NCBI RefSeq assembly: GCF_030504955.1
Contig: NZ_JAUKTR010000001.1
Location: 900,422 to 964,421 of the forward strand
DNA: 64,000 nt
Direction of reading: 5' to 3'
Origin: Peiella sedimenti
GTDB lineage: Bacteria; Pseudomonadota; Alphaproteobacteria; Caulobacterales; Caulobacteraceae
The notes beneath the pieces were generated by a model. It searched no databases, was not told the DNA's origin, and saw nothing but the letters and a program-made list of their open reading frames with translations. A program made the translations under genes and the position numbers. Shown here one piece after another: positions 36,794 to 45,484 of this stretch (positions are counted from its first letter, which is position 1; the number at the start of each line of letters is the position of its first letter).

Positions 36794-38413
36794 ATGTGGC
36801 GCGTTAAGTCGCTCGACGCGATTCTGGCGACGGCTCAGAAAAAATCGCTGCACCGCTCGCTGGGTGCGTTCCAGCTGACGCTTCTGGGCGTCGGCGCCAT
36901 CATCGGCACGGGCATTTTCGTGCTCACGGCCGCCGCCTCGCAGAAGGCCGGGCCGGGCATGATGATCAGCTTCGTCATCGCCGGCGCGGTCTGCGCCGTG
37001 GCGGCCCTGTGCTACTCGGAACTGGCCTCCATGGCCCCGGTGTCCGGCTCAGCCTACACCTACACCTACGCCGTCATGGGCGAACTGCTGGCCTGGATGG
37101 TCGGCTGGGCGTTGATCCTGGAATACGCCGTCGCCGCCTCCGCCGTGTCGGTGGGGTGGTCCGGCTATGTGTTGGGCTTGATAGAAAACGCACTCCATTT
37201 CGACTGGCCAGACATGCTTCAGGCAGGACCGGCCTGGACCATGAACGGTTTCGTCCCCACGCCCGATTTCTCCGCCGGCGTCGTCAACATTCCGGCCATT
37301 GTCGTGGCCCTGGCCGTGACCATGCTGCTGATGATCGGCACGACCGAGAGCGCGCGCGTTAACGCCCTGCTCGTGGTCGTCAAGGTCGCCGCCCTGACCG
37401 TCTTCGTCGTTCTGACTCTGCCGATCCTGCAGACGGGCAACTTCTCGCCCTTCGCCCCGAACGGCTGGTTCGGCCCTGAGAACACGACGGGCATGGGCAT
37501 CGTCGGCGCGGCCGCGTCGATCTTCTTCGCCTACGTCGGCTTCGACGCCGTCTCGACGGCCGCCGAGGAGACCAAGAACCCCCAGCGCAACGTGCCCATC
37601 GGCCTGATCGGCTCGCTGGCCATCTGCACTGTCTTCTACCTCATGGTCGCTGTCGGAGCCGTCGGCGCTATCGGCGCTCAGCCCGTGGTCGGCGCGGACG
37701 GCTCGGCCGTGCAGCCGGGCTCCGCCGCCTTCATCGCCGCCTGCCAGCTGGCTGAGAACGCCGATCGGCTCGTATGCTCCAACGAAGCCCTGGCGCACGT
37801 CCTGCGCGAGATCAACTTCCCGGCCGTCGGCAATGCGCTCGGCATCGCGGCCATGCTGGCCCTGCCCTCAGTCATCCTGATGATGATCTACGGCCAGACC
37901 CGCATCTTCTTCGTGATGGCCCGCGACGGCCTGCTGCCGGAAGCCTTCTCCAGGGTTCACCCGAAGTGGAAGACGCCGCACATCGTCACCCTGTTCACCG
38001 GCGTCGCCGTGGCCATCGCCGCGGCCCTGTTCCCGGTCGGACAGCTGGCGGACATCTCCAACTCCGGCACCCTGTTCGCCTTCTTCATGGTGTCGCTTGC
38101 GGTGCTGATGCTGCGCGTCAAGGATCCTAAGCGCCATCGTCCGTTCCGCATGCCGCTGGTGTGGATCATCGCCCCGATCTCGGCGGCGGGCTGCGCCTTC
38201 CTGTTCTGGAACCTGCCCTTCGACGCCAAGATGGTTCTGCCCATCTGGGGCGGTATCGGCCTGGTGGTCTACCTGCTCTATGGCATCCGCAAGAGCCATG
38301 TGGGCCGTGGCATGTTCGATGTGCCCGAGCTGGACCCCGACGCCCCTCCGGGTCCGGTGCCGCCCATGCCGGGAGCCCCGTCGCCCACCGACGACGGACG
38401 CGGGCATCACTAA
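36794..38413 (+). CDS. APC family amino acid permease
   Basis: This 539-residue protein has about twelve helices. GVGAIIGTGIFVLTA is the ligand-binding first helix, and FAYVGFDAVSTAAEETKNP is the sixth-helix motif of the cationic-amino-acid/YfnA-type branch of the APC superfamily. The C-terminus is a Pro-rich tail. GGGAGGGGAATC before ATG 36794 is a clear ribosome binding site. An intrinsic terminator follows 22 bases after the stop. The transported amino acid cannot be predicted. Confidence 0.92.
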   Translation: MWRVKSLDAILATAQKKSLHRSLGAFQLTLLGVGAIIGTGIFVLTAAASQKAGPGMMISFVIAGAVCAVAALCYSELASMAPVSGSAYTYTYAVMGELLAWMVGWALILEYAVAASAVSVGWSGYVLGLIENALHFDWPDMLQAGPAWTMNGFVPTPDFSAGVVNIPAIVVALAVTMLLMIGTTESARVNALLVVVKVAALTVFVVLTLPILQTGNFSPFAPNGWFGPENTTGMGIVGAAASIFFAYVGFDAVSTAAEETKNPQRNVPIGLIGSLAICTVFYLMVAVGAVGAIGAQPVVGADGSAVQPGSAAFIAACQLAENADRLVCSNEALAHVLREINFPAVGNALGIAAMLALPSVILMMIYGQTRIFFVMARDGLLPEAFSRVHPKWKTPHIVTLFTGVAVAIAAALFPVGQLADISNSGTLFAFFMVSLAVLMLRVKDPKRHRPFRMPLVWIIAPISAAGCAFLFWNLPFDAKMVLPIWGGIGLVVYLLYGIRKSHVGRGMFDVPELDPDAPPGPVPPMPGAPSPTDDGRGHH

Positions 38414-38434
38414 CTAAGGCGCCCATCAGGCGAG

Positions 38435-38464
38435 AGGCCCGGAGAGCGATCTCCGGGCCTTTTC
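38435..38464 (+). terminator. Intrinsic terminator of the permease gene
   Basis: An 11-base-pair stem (38435-38445 with 38450-38460) closes a GCGA loop and runs into TTTCC. It sits just after the permease stop. Confidence 0.85.
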
Positions 38465-38501
38465 CTTTGCCGGAAGCGGACGACCGCCCTATTTCGGCGT
38501 C

Positions 38502-39176
38502 ATGAGCACCCCCTCGCCCGTCGGCGCCTTTATCGTCCCGGTCACACCCCTGCAGCAGAACTGCACCGTTGTCTGGTGCGAGGCCACCAGGAAGGCCGCC
38601 GTGATCGATCCCGGCGGTGAGATCGACGCCATTCTGGGCGAGATCGCCCGACGCGGCCTGACGCTTGAGAAGATTTGGGTCACCCACGGCCATCTCGACC
38701 ACGCCGGGGCCACGGCCGAGCTGAAGGCCAAGAGCGGCTGCCCCATCGAAGGCCCGCACCGGGACGACCTCTTCTGGATCGAGAAGATCGAGACCCAGGG
38801 CGCCCTCTACGGCATGCCGGAGGCCAGGACGTTCACGACCGACCGTTGGCTTCAGCACGGCGACCAGGTCGCCCTGGGCGACACGGTCTGGGAGGTGATC
38901 CATTGCCCCGGACATACGCCTGGCCACGTGGTGTTCTTCAATCGCGAAGCCCGCTTCGCGCAGGTTGGGGACGTGCTGTTCAAGGGCTCCATCGGCCGCA
39001 CCGACTTCCCGCGCGGCAATCATCAGGACCTGCTGGACGCCATCACCGGACGGCTTTGGCCCCTGGGCGACGACGTGCGCTTCGTCCCAGGCCACGGCCC
39101 CATGTCCACCTTCGGGGACGAACGGCGCTCGAACCCCTTCGTGTCAGACTCAGCCCTGCGGCGATCCGCCGATTGA
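38502..39176 (+). CDS. MBL fold metallo-hydrolase (glyoxalase II-like)
   Basis: The 224-residue enzyme shows the metal motif THGHLDHAG, the later CPGHTPGHVVFF and the C-terminal FVPGHGPMST. QQNCTVV at the start is typical of this YcbL/glyoxalase II-like group, which hydrolyses small thioesters. The physiological substrate is not known. It is downstream of the permease terminator and precedes the single-domain response regulator gene. Confidence 0.9.
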   Translation: MSTPSPVGAFIVPVTPLQQNCTVVWCEATRKAAVIDPGGEIDAILGEIARRGLTLEKIWVTHGHLDHAGATAELKAKSGCPIEGPHRDDLFWIEKIETQGALYGMPEARTFTTDRWLQHGDQVALGDTVWEVIHCPGHTPGHVVFFNREARFAQVGDVLFKGSIGRTDFPRGNHQDLLDAITGRLWPLGDDVRFVPGHGPMSTFGDERRSNPFVSDSALRRSAD

Positions 39177-39226
39177 GTCTATTCGCGTCCTGACCCACAA
39201 CCATGTAAGGTGGGCCGGAAATCAGA

Positions 39227-39601
39227 GTGAAAGAGTTCCCCTTGCGCGCCCTTCTTGTCGAAGACGAAGCTCTTGTCGCCATGATCGCCGAGGAGGCCCT
39301 GAGCGCCCTCGGCTTCAACGCACGTTCGGCTGGCACGGGGGCCGAGGCGCTGAAGCATTTCGAGGACCAGCGGCCCGACCTGGCCCTGATCGACGTTGGC
39401 CTGCCCGACATGCGCGGCGACGATCTGGCCCGGCAGCTGCGCGCCCTCGCGCCGGAGCTGTCGGTGGTGGTGGCCTCGGGCTACGACCGCGAGGAGCTGC
39501 GCGCCCGTTTCGCCGATGACGACCGCGTTGTGGTGCTGCCCAAGCCCTATACCGAGGACGATCTGGCCGCCGCCACGCGCAGCCTGGGTTTTCCGCGCTG
39601 A
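39227..39601 (+). CDS. Single-domain response regulator (CheY-like)
   Basis: The 124-residue protein is a lone receiver domain: LLVEDEALVAM (acidic pocket), phosphate-accepting Asp56 in ALIDVGLPDMRG, Ser/Thr switch near VVASGY and the lysine in LPKPYTEDD. There is no output domain. Translation starts at GTG (39227-39229). Single receivers often act in phosphorelays with hybrid kinases; no partner is adjacent. Confidence 0.9.
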   Translation: MKEFPLRALLVEDEALVAMIAEEALSALGFNARSAGTGAEALKHFEDQRPDLALIDVGLPDMRGDDLARQLRALAPELSVVVASGYDREELRARFADDDRVVVLPKPYTEDDLAAATRSLGFPR

Positions 39602-39624
39602 ACCAAGCGGTCCGCTGAGCGGTT

Positions 39625-39643
39625 CTCCCTGAACATCAGGGAG
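39625..39643 (+). promoter_or_regulatory. Hairpin burying the ribosome binding site of the 52-residue gene
   Basis: CTCCCTGA (39625-39632) pairs perfectly with TCAGGGAG (39636-39643) around the loop ACA. The 3' arm contains AGGGAG, the Shine-Dalgarno sequence five bases before the next ATG, so the fold would hide it. With no T-run it is not a terminator. Confidence 0.65.
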
Positions 39644-39648
39644 CCGTC

Positions 39649-39807
39649 ATGACCTATATCGAACCCACGCCGCCGGGCGGCCCGTCGCCCGAGATCGAGC
39701 CCGGCGCCGTTCCCATGCCTGAGATCGAGCCGGGCCAGGCGCCCGTCGACATCCCGCCGCCCGACCCCGGCGTGGCCAATCCGGGGGACTCGCGTCCGCA
39801 CGACTGA
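39649..39807 (+). CDS. Small Pro/Glu-rich hypothetical protein
   Basis: An ATG-to-TGA frame of 52 residues beginning MTYIEPTPPGGPSPEIEPG. It is rich in Pro, Glu, Asp and Gly, repeats the motif PEIEPG twice, and has no hydrophobic segment, so it should be disordered and cytosolic. An excellent Shine-Dalgarno (AGGGAG) lies five bases upstream, inside the stem of a hairpin. Gene status rests on this site and the clean frame. Function unknown. Confidence 0.55.
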   Translation: MTYIEPTPPGGPSPEIEPGAVPMPEIEPGQAPVDIPPPDPGVANPGDSRPHD

Positions 39808-39821
39808 ATTCCGACCCGGAA

Positions 39822-39852
39822 ACAGAAAAGGCCGCGGCTCGCCGCGGACTTT
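39822..39852 (-). terminator. Intrinsic terminator of clpX
   Basis: On the minus strand AAAG and CCGCGG pair with CCGCGG and CTTT (one mismatch between the blocks), followed by TTTTCTGTTT. It begins 29 bases after the clpX stop. Confidence 0.75.
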
Positions 39853-39881
39853 CGGAACTCAGCTTGGCATGCGTAGGGAGC

Positions 39882-41153
39882 CTAGGCCGCTCCGCCCTTC
39901 TCCGCCGCCTGCTTGCGCTCGGCGTAGATCAGCAGCGGCTGGGCGCGACCCTCGACCACCTCCGCGTTGACCACCACCTCCTCGACGCCGTCAAAGGTCG
40001 GCGCCTCGAACATGGTCTCCAGAAGGATGCCTTCCATGATCGAGCGCAGGCCCCGGGCGCCGGTCTTGCGGCTGATGGCCTTCTTGGCGATGGCCGCCAG
40101 GGCGTCGTCGGTGAAGGTCAGGCCCACATTCTCCATCTCGAACAGACGGGCGTACTGCTTGACCAGGGCGTTTTTGGGCTCGGTCAGGATCTTGATCAGG
40201 GCGGTCTCGTCCAGGTCCTCGAGCGTGGCGATGACCGGCAGACGGCCGATGAACTCAGGGATCAGACCGAAGCGCATCAGATCGTCCGGCTCAACGCCGC
40301 GCAGGATTTCACCGGTGCGGCGCTCGTCGATCTCCTTGACCTTGGCGCCGAAGCCGATCGAGGCCGCGTCGCCGCGCGCCGAGATCACCTTCTCCAGGCC
40401 CGCAAAGGCCCCGCCGCAGATGAACAGGATGTTGGTCGTGTCGACCTGCAGGAACTCCTGCTGCGGATGCTTGCGCCCGCCCTGGGGCGGCACGGAGGCG
40501 ACCGTGCCTTCCATGATTTTCAGCAGGGCCTGCTGCACGCCCTCGCCTGACACGTCGCGAGTGATGGAGGGGTTGTCCGACTTGCGGCTGATCTTGTCGA
40601 TCTCGTCGATGTAGACGATGCCGCGCTGGGCCCGCTCGACGTTGTAGTCGGCCGCCTGCAGCAGCTTCAGCACGATGTTCTCGACGTCCTCGCCCACATA
40701 ACCGGCTTCGGTCAGGGTGGTGGCGTCGGCCATGGTGAAGGGCACGTCGATGATGCGCGCCAGGGTCTGGGCTAGCAGCGTCTTGCCCGAGCCCGTCGGC
40801 CCCACCAGCAGGATGTTGGACTTGGCCAGCTCGACGTCGTTGTTCTTCGTCGCGTGGTTCAGGCGCTTGTAGTGGTTGTGCACCGCGACCGCGAGGACCT
40901 TCTTGGCGTGGTCCTGACCGATGACATAGTCGTCCAGCACGTCGCGGATCTCCCGCGGCGTGGGAACGCCGTCCTTGGACTTCACGAAGGCGATCTTGTG
41001 CTCTTCGCGGATGATGTCCATGCACAACTCGACGCACTCGTCGCAGATGAACACGGTCGGTCCGGCGATGAGCTTGCGCACTTCGTGCTGGCTCTTTCCG
41101 CAGAAAGAGCAATACAGCGTGCTCTTGGCGTCCCCGCCCGCGGCTTTCGTCAT
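39882..41153 (-). CDS. clpX: ATP-dependent Clp protease ATP-binding subunit ClpX
   Basis: ClpX (423 residues) unfolds substrates for ClpP. The N-terminal zinc-binding domain is [14 protein letters not shown] and ICDECVELC. The AAA+ module has [18 protein letters not shown] (Walker A), [10 protein letters not shown] (Walker B) and the pore loop region after it; [16 protein letters not shown] is family-typical. In Caulobacter ClpXP is essential for cell-cycle proteolysis of CtrA. The start is the ATG at 41151-41153. It is separated from clpP by cicA on the opposite strand. lon, which often follows, is not seen before 39227. Confidence 0.97.
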   Translation of the reverse strand: MTKAAGGDAKSTLYCSFCGKSQHEVRKLIAGPTVFICDECVELCMDIIREEHKIAFVKSKDGVPTPREIRDVLDDYVIGQDHAKKVLAVAVHNHYKRLNHATKNNDVELAKSNILLVGPTGSGKTLLAQTLARIIDVPFTMADATTLTEAGYVGEDVENIVLKLLQAADYNVERAQRGIVYIDEIDKISRKSDNPSITRDVSGEGVQQALLKIMEGTVASVPPQGGRKHPQQEFLQVDTTNILFICGGAFAGLEKVISARGDAASIGFGAKVKEIDERRTGEILRGVEPDDLMRFGLIPEFIGRLPVIATLEDLDETALIKILTEPKNALVKQYARLFEMENVGLTFTDDALAAIAKKAISRKTGARGLRSIMEGILLETMFEAPTFDGVEEVVVNAEVVEGRAQPLLIYAERKQAAEKGGAA

Positions 41154-41374
41154 AGCTCGTCTCACCACTCCGACGCCCCACTGGGCGTCCGCTTCCCGAC
41201 CAGGGCGCGACACGCCCCATCCCGACTCATGCACATTATGGGCCGCCAGGGTCTAAGAAATCGACAATCCCCGATCCTGAGCCCCCGAACAACCCTTTGC
41301 CGACCGTCTCGCAAAGGCGTGAACGCCCCGCTTACCGCTCGCCAGACCGGACCGGCCTGTCCTAGATGGGGACA

Positions 41375-41992
41375 ATGACCGCCCAGCGCCACGACCCGCG
41401 TCCTATCGTCGCCTTCGACTTTGACGGGACCCTCACCGTCGCCGACAGCTTCACGAACTTCCTGAAGGACCGGCTGGGCGTCGTCTGGCCGCTGCGCTGG
41501 AGCAGGCTCGCCCCTGACGCCTTCGCCTATGCTTTCCACCGCGACCGAGGCCGCATCAAGGCGGCGGCGGTGAACGCCTTTCTGCGCGGCATGGAGCGGC
41601 GGAGGCTGGAAGAGGCCGCGGAGGCCTTCTGCGACAAGGTCTGGGATCGCTTCATGCGCCCCGACGCCCTGGCCTGCTGGAACGACTGGAGGTCGAAGGG
41701 GGCCCGGCTGATCATCGTCACCGCCTCACCCGACCTGACGGTCGGCCCCTTCGCCCGCCGCCTGGGCGCGGACGACCTGCTTGGCACCCAACTGGCGTTC
41801 GACGCCCGCGACCGCGTCACGGGCGCCTTCGCCTGCGACAACTGTCGAGGCCCGGAGAAGGTGCGCCGCCTGGAGGCCCTCTTGGGACCCGATTTCGACC
41901 TCGAGGCCGCCTATGGCGACACCTCGGGCGATACCGAGATGCTCGAGCGGGCCAGGACGCCAGGGTACCGGCTGTTCACCGCCCGCCCATAG
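41375..41992 (+). CDS. cicA: HAD family phosphatase CicA
   Basis: This 205-residue HAD-IB type hydrolase has AFDFDGTLTVADSF (nucleophile Asp), IIVTASPDLTVGP (motif II) and YGDTSGDTEMLE (motif IV). In Caulobacter a HAD protein named CicA lies between clpP and clpX in the opposite orientation, and its overexpression is reported to block division; the position and orientation match here, so I use the symbol. I prefer the ATG at 41375 (GGGGA upstream) over the ATG at 41366. Only nine bases separate its end from the clpP stop. Confidence 0.8.
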   Translation: MTAQRHDPRPIVAFDFDGTLTVADSFTNFLKDRLGVVWPLRWSRLAPDAFAYAFHRDRGRIKAAAVNAFLRGMERRRLEEAAEAFCDKVWDRFMRPDALACWNDWRSKGARLIIVTASPDLTVGPFARRLGADDLLGTQLAFDARDRVTGAFACDNCRGPEKVRRLEALLGPDFDLEAAYGDTSGDTEMLERARTPGYRLFTARP

Positions 41993-42001
41993 CGGGCCGT
42001 T

Positions 42002-42655
42002 CTATTCCGGTTTCTTCTCGCCCTCGCTGGGCGCGCCCGGCGAATCCGGCTGGCGATAGGTCTGAACCTCATCGACCAGGCCCCAGGCCTTGGCCTCGTG
42101 GGCGTCCATGAAATGGTCGCGGTCCAGGGTCTTCTCGACCACTTCAATCGGCTGGCCGGTATGCTGGGCATACAGCTCGTTCAGCCGGCGCTTGGTCTTG
42201 ATGATGTCTTCGGCGTGGCGCTCGATGTCCGAGGCCTGGCCGCGGAAGCCGCCCGAGGGCTGGTGCACCATGATGCGCGCGTTCGGCAGCGCGATGCGCT
42301 GACCCTTGGCGCCGGCCATCAGCAGGAACGAGCCCATCGAGGCCGCCATACCCATGCACACCGTGGCCACCGGGCTCTTGATGTACTGCATGGTGTCGTA
42401 GATCGCGAGGCCCGCCGTCACCACCCCGCCCGGCGAGTTGATGTACATGGCGATGTCCTTCTTGGGGTTTTCGGACTCCAGGAACAGCAGCTGCGAGCAG
42501 ATCAGGGCCGCCATGTTGTCCTCGATCGGACCGGTGACGAAGATGATCCGCTCCTTGAGCAGGCGCGAGAAGATGTCGTAGGCGCGCTCGCCCCGGCTGG
42601 TCTGCTCGACCACCATGGGCACCAGATTCATGGACGTGTGAAAGATATCGGACAT
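42002..42655 (-). CDS. clpP: ATP-dependent Clp protease proteolytic subunit ClpP
   Basis: ClpP (217 residues) is the serine protease partner of ClpX/ClpA. The catalytic triad is visible: Ser106 in [13 protein letters not shown], His131 in [11 protein letters not shown], and Asp180 in [26 protein letters not shown] is the substrate-binding strand. The C-terminus has a short Pro/Glu extension ([14 protein letters not shown]). It lies after the secreted-protein gene and tig on the same strand. Confidence 0.97.
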   Translation of the reverse strand: MSDIFHTSMNLVPMVVEQTSRGERAYDIFSRLLKERIIFVTGPIEDNMAALICSQLLFLESENPKKDIAMYINSPGGVVTAGLAIYDTMQYIKSPVATVCMGMAASMGSFLLMAGAKGQRIALPNARIMVHQPSGGFRGQASDIERHAEDIIKTKRRLNELYAQHTGQPIEVVEKTLDRDHFMDAHEAKAWGLVDEVQTYRQPDSPGAPSEGEKKPE

Positions 42656-42776
42656 CGGGCTTCCTGCTCGCGGGCGTAGGTCGAACGGCGCGCTTCAAGA
42701 ATCGCGCCGCTGGAATGGCTCAGCCCCGGATATCGCGTCCCCACGCCCGGCTTGCAAGGCGAAGCGGGTTAACGCC

Positions 42777-43700
42777 TCAGTTCCGGGGACGCAGGGGGCC
42801 CTCGTCGCCACCCAGCCGGTCGCGCATGCGGCGGCGCACGTCGTTCATCTGCTGGTTGACGCGGAAGACCCCCCGCCGCGCTTCGTAAACCGACTGCAAG
42901 TATGCCCTGTCCCAGTCCGTCAGCCCTGTTGGCGGCACGCCTTGATAGTTGGAATTGAACAGATTCAGGATGGTGTCCATCTGACTCGTGTCAGAGGCCG
43001 GATCGATCTGCACGAGCGACACCATGGCCAGGTAATCGGCCAGGTCGCCGAAGCGGACCGAGCCGATCTGGGCCGCGTCCACGACGATGACCGACTTCAG
43101 GATGTCCTCGCGCGAACAACCCGCCACGTGCGATCCGCACGACCCTCCCCGCACGGCGGGGAAGTCGACCCCGGCGACCATGACCGGCGCTGATCCATCG
43201 TCCGCAGCCGCCCACTGGGTGACGATCCACCATCGGACAGGCCGGCTGCTGTTCACCCATTGACGCAGCTGGCGCGGAGAGCCGGTGTTGACGCCTGCGC
43301 CCATCGCATCGGGCGGGATCATCATGGACGTCCGCCGCTCATTGGAAATCTGGTGCGCCATCTGATCGCCATCGCCGGCCAGCACGATGGTCAGGTTGGG
43401 CTCACACCCCGGCCCTCCCGGCTCCAGGCCAAGCTCCAGCGCCACCTGAGCGATGCGATCCAGCAGCACCTGCGCGTGCGCTGGGTCCATATTGAAGACC
43501 TCGCCGCAGAGCTCCCGGTCCCAGCGGACCATGCGACCGCCCGGTCGAATGCCGGGTATGGCCTCCAGATACTCGTCTATGGCCTCGCGAATCCGGCTGC
43601 CCTCGACGACCACCTCGTCGACCGGGGTAGCCTGGTCGGTGGGCGCAGCAGCGGGCTGCGCCTGCAGAGCGGCAGCGAGCATCAAGGCGATCAGGGACAT
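42777..43700 (-). CDS. Secreted protein of unknown function between tig and clpP
   Basis: The 307-residue protein has a signal peptide (MSLIALMLAAALQAQPAAA). Directly after it is TPVDEVVVEGSRIREAID, which resembles the N-terminal TonB-box/plug start of TonB-dependent receptors, but the rest has no beta-barrel. Cysteines pair off along the chain (ELCGEVF, GGPGCEPN, GSCGSHVAGC), which suggests disulfides in the periplasm. I do not recognise a family or catalytic motif. It splits the usual tig-clpP pair and is on their strand. Confidence 0.7.
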   Translation of the reverse strand: MSLIALMLAAALQAQPAAAPTDQATPVDEVVVEGSRIREAIDEYLEAIPGIRPGGRMVRWDRELCGEVFNMDPAHAQVLLDRIAQVALELGLEPGGPGCEPNLTIVLAGDGDQMAHQISNERRTSMMIPPDAMGAGVNTGSPRQLRQWVNSSRPVRWWIVTQWAAADDGSAPVMVAGVDFPAVRGGSCGSHVAGCSREDILKSVIVVDAAQIGSVRFGDLADYLAMVSLVQIDPASDTSQMDTILNLFNSNYQGVPPTGLTDWDRAYLQSVYEARRGVFRVNQQMNDVRRRMRDRLGGDEGPLRPRN

Positions 43701-43874
43701 GACGGGCTCCTCCCGTCAGGGACGGTCAAGCATCCGCCCTTGCCTGGTCAACACGTCTGACGGCGGACGGACACACGCTGTTGGCGAGTACGCCAATCGC
43801 CGCCGAACAGGCGCTCTGGCGCGGCGAACGGCAGAGCCGCCGCCCCCGGTCGCCGCAAGGGATCGCGGGGAGGC

Positions 43875-45224
43875 TTACGCCTCCTCGTCGTCCTTCAGCA
43901 GCTCGTCCTTGCTGACCGCCTCGTCGTCGATCTTGGCCATGCCGAAGACCAGGTCGCAGACCTTTTCCTCGTAGATCGGCGCGCGCAGTTGCGCGGCGGC
44001 GTTGGGGTTCTGGCGGTAGAAGTCCAGCACCTGACGCTCCTGGCCCGGATAGTTGCGGGCCTCGGCCATCACCGCGTTGGACAGCTCCTGGTCGGTGACG
44101 CCCACGTTGTTCTCACGGCCGATCTCGGCCAGCACCAGGCCCAGGCGCACGCGGCGCTCGGCGATCTTGCGGTACTCGTCCCTCAGCTTCTTATCGGACT
44201 TCTTGGCGTCCTCGGGCGGCAGACGCCCAGCGGCCTTGTCGGCCTCCACCTGCTGCCAGATGGCGCCGAACTCGGCCTCGACCATTTTGGGCGGCAGCGG
44301 GAAGTCGTGCTTCTCATCCAGCACGTCCAGCAGCGCGCGCTTCAGCTTGAAGCGGCTCATGTTGGCGAAGCGCTGCTCCAGGCTGGAGCGCACCAGTTCC
44401 TTCAGCTTGTCCAGGCTCTCCAGCCCGACCTGCTTGGCGAACTCGTCGTTGAGCTCGGCGGCCTTGGGCGCCTTAACCGCCTTCACCTTGACCTCGAAGG
44501 TCGCGGGCTTGCCCGCCAGATGCGCGGCGCCATAGTCCTCGGGAAAGGTCACCTCGACCAGCTTCTCGTCGCCGACCTTGGCGCCCTTGAGCTGCTCTTC
44601 GAAGCCGGGGATGAACCGGCCCGAGCCGATCACCAGCGCCGCGTCCTCTGCCGATCCACCCTCAAAGGGCTCGCCGTCCAACTTGCCGACGAAATCGATG
44701 ATCAACTGGTCGCCATCGGCGGCCTTGGGGGCCTTGCCGCCCTTGTCCTCGAACACCTGCTGCTGGGCGGCGATGCCCGTCAGCTCCTCCTCCACGTCGG
44801 CGTCGGTGGGGGCGTAGGTCGGCCGCTTCAGCTTTAGCGACTTGGGATCGACCGTCTTGAACTCCGGCATGACCTCCAGAGCCATGTCGTAGGACAGGTC
44901 GGCCTTGCCGGCCACGACCTGTTCCATGTCGACGGTCGGGGTGATCTCGGCCGGAGCGGCCGGGCGCACCTTGGCCTCGTCCAGAGCCTTCTGGCTGGTC
45001 TCGTTGACCGCTTCGTTGATGATCTCGCCCATCAGGTCGCGGCCGTACATCTTGCGCACGTGCGCCGCCGGCACCTTCCCGGGGCGGAAACCCTTGAGGC
45101 GCAGGTTCGGCTGAATCTCGGAAATCTTGGCGTCCAGCTTGCTGGTCAGATCGGCAGACGGGACCGTGACCGACAGAACGCGGCTCAGGCCTTCGTTGGA
45201 CTTTTCGACGACTTGCATGGACAT
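43875..45224 (-). CDS. tig: Trigger factor
   Basis: Trigger factor (449 residues) is the ribosome-bound chaperone and peptidyl-prolyl isomerase. The ribosome-binding signature [17 protein letters not shown] is near residue 45, the FKBP-like domain spans about 165-255 ([31 protein letters not shown]), and the helical C-terminal arms follow. Its C-terminus is Asp/Glu-rich. It is the first gene of a minus-strand run through the unknown secreted protein to clpP. Confidence 0.97.
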   Translation of the reverse strand: MSMQVVEKSNEGLSRVLSVTVPSADLTSKLDAKISEIQPNLRLKGFRPGKVPAAHVRKMYGRDLMGEIINEAVNETSQKALDEAKVRPAAPAEITPTVDMEQVVAGKADLSYDMALEVMPEFKTVDPKSLKLKRPTYAPTDADVEEELTGIAAQQQVFEDKGGKAPKAADGDQLIIDFVGKLDGEPFEGGSAEDAALVIGSGRFIPGFEEQLKGAKVGDEKLVEVTFPEDYGAAHLAGKPATFEVKVKAVKAPKAAELNDEFAKQVGLESLDKLKELVRSSLEQRFANMSRFKLKRALLDVLDEKHDFPLPPKMVEAEFGAIWQQVEADKAAGRLPPEDAKKSDKKLRDEYRKIAERRVRLGLVLAEIGRENNVGVTDQELSNAVMAEARNYPGQERQVLDFYRQNPNAAAQLRAPIYEEKVCDLVFGMAKIDDEAVSKDELLKDDEEA

Positions 45225-45286
45225 GACGATCTCGGGTGCGGGAAAGCCGCTGGCGGCCGCCGCAAGGCTGGGGTGTTAAAACGGCG

Positions 45287-45311
45287 AAGGCCGCCCGGCG
45301 AGGGCGGCTTT
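45287..45311. terminator. Possible terminator hairpin after tRNA-Leu
   Basis: A 10-base-pair stem (45287-45296 with 45302-45311, one G-T pair) closes a five-base loop between tRNA-Leu and tig. On the minus strand a TTTT run occurs only ten bases further on, so its efficiency is uncertain. Confidence 0.4.
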
Positions 45312-45361
45312 CGGGAAGAGGCCCTTATGTCGATTGAGCCCCCTCAGGTCAACGGAGGGCT

Positions 45362-45446
45362 TGGTGCGGATGAGAGGACTCGAACCTCCACGCCTCTCGG
45401 CGCTGGAACCTAAATCCAGTGCGTCTACCAGTTCCGCCACATCCGC
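45362..45446 (-). tRNA. tRNA-Leu (TAG)
   Basis: An 85-base class II tRNA on the minus strand. The acceptor GCGGATG pairs with CATCCGC, the anticodon stem-loop CTGGATTTAGGTTCCAG carries TAG, a long variable arm CGCCGAGAGGCG follows, and the T arm has GGTTCGAGTCC. The 3' CCA is encoded. It lies 38 bases downstream of the hflX stop. Confidence 0.97.
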
Positions 45447-45455
45447 ATCGCGTTG

Positions 45456-45484
45456 CGTCTAGGCTACGGCGGCGCGATCCGCAA
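45456..45484 (-). promoter_or_regulatory. Candidate promoter of tRNA-Leu
   Basis: On the minus strand TTGCGG (45479-45484) and TAGACG (45456-45461), 17 bases apart, directly follow the hflX stop. Judged by eye; read-through from hflX is an alternative. Confidence 0.35.

Noticed and set aside
43869..43884. Small stem GGAGGC/GCCTCC over the tig stop codon
   Set aside because: It lies in the coding end and lacks a T-run; it is most likely chance in GC-rich DNA.
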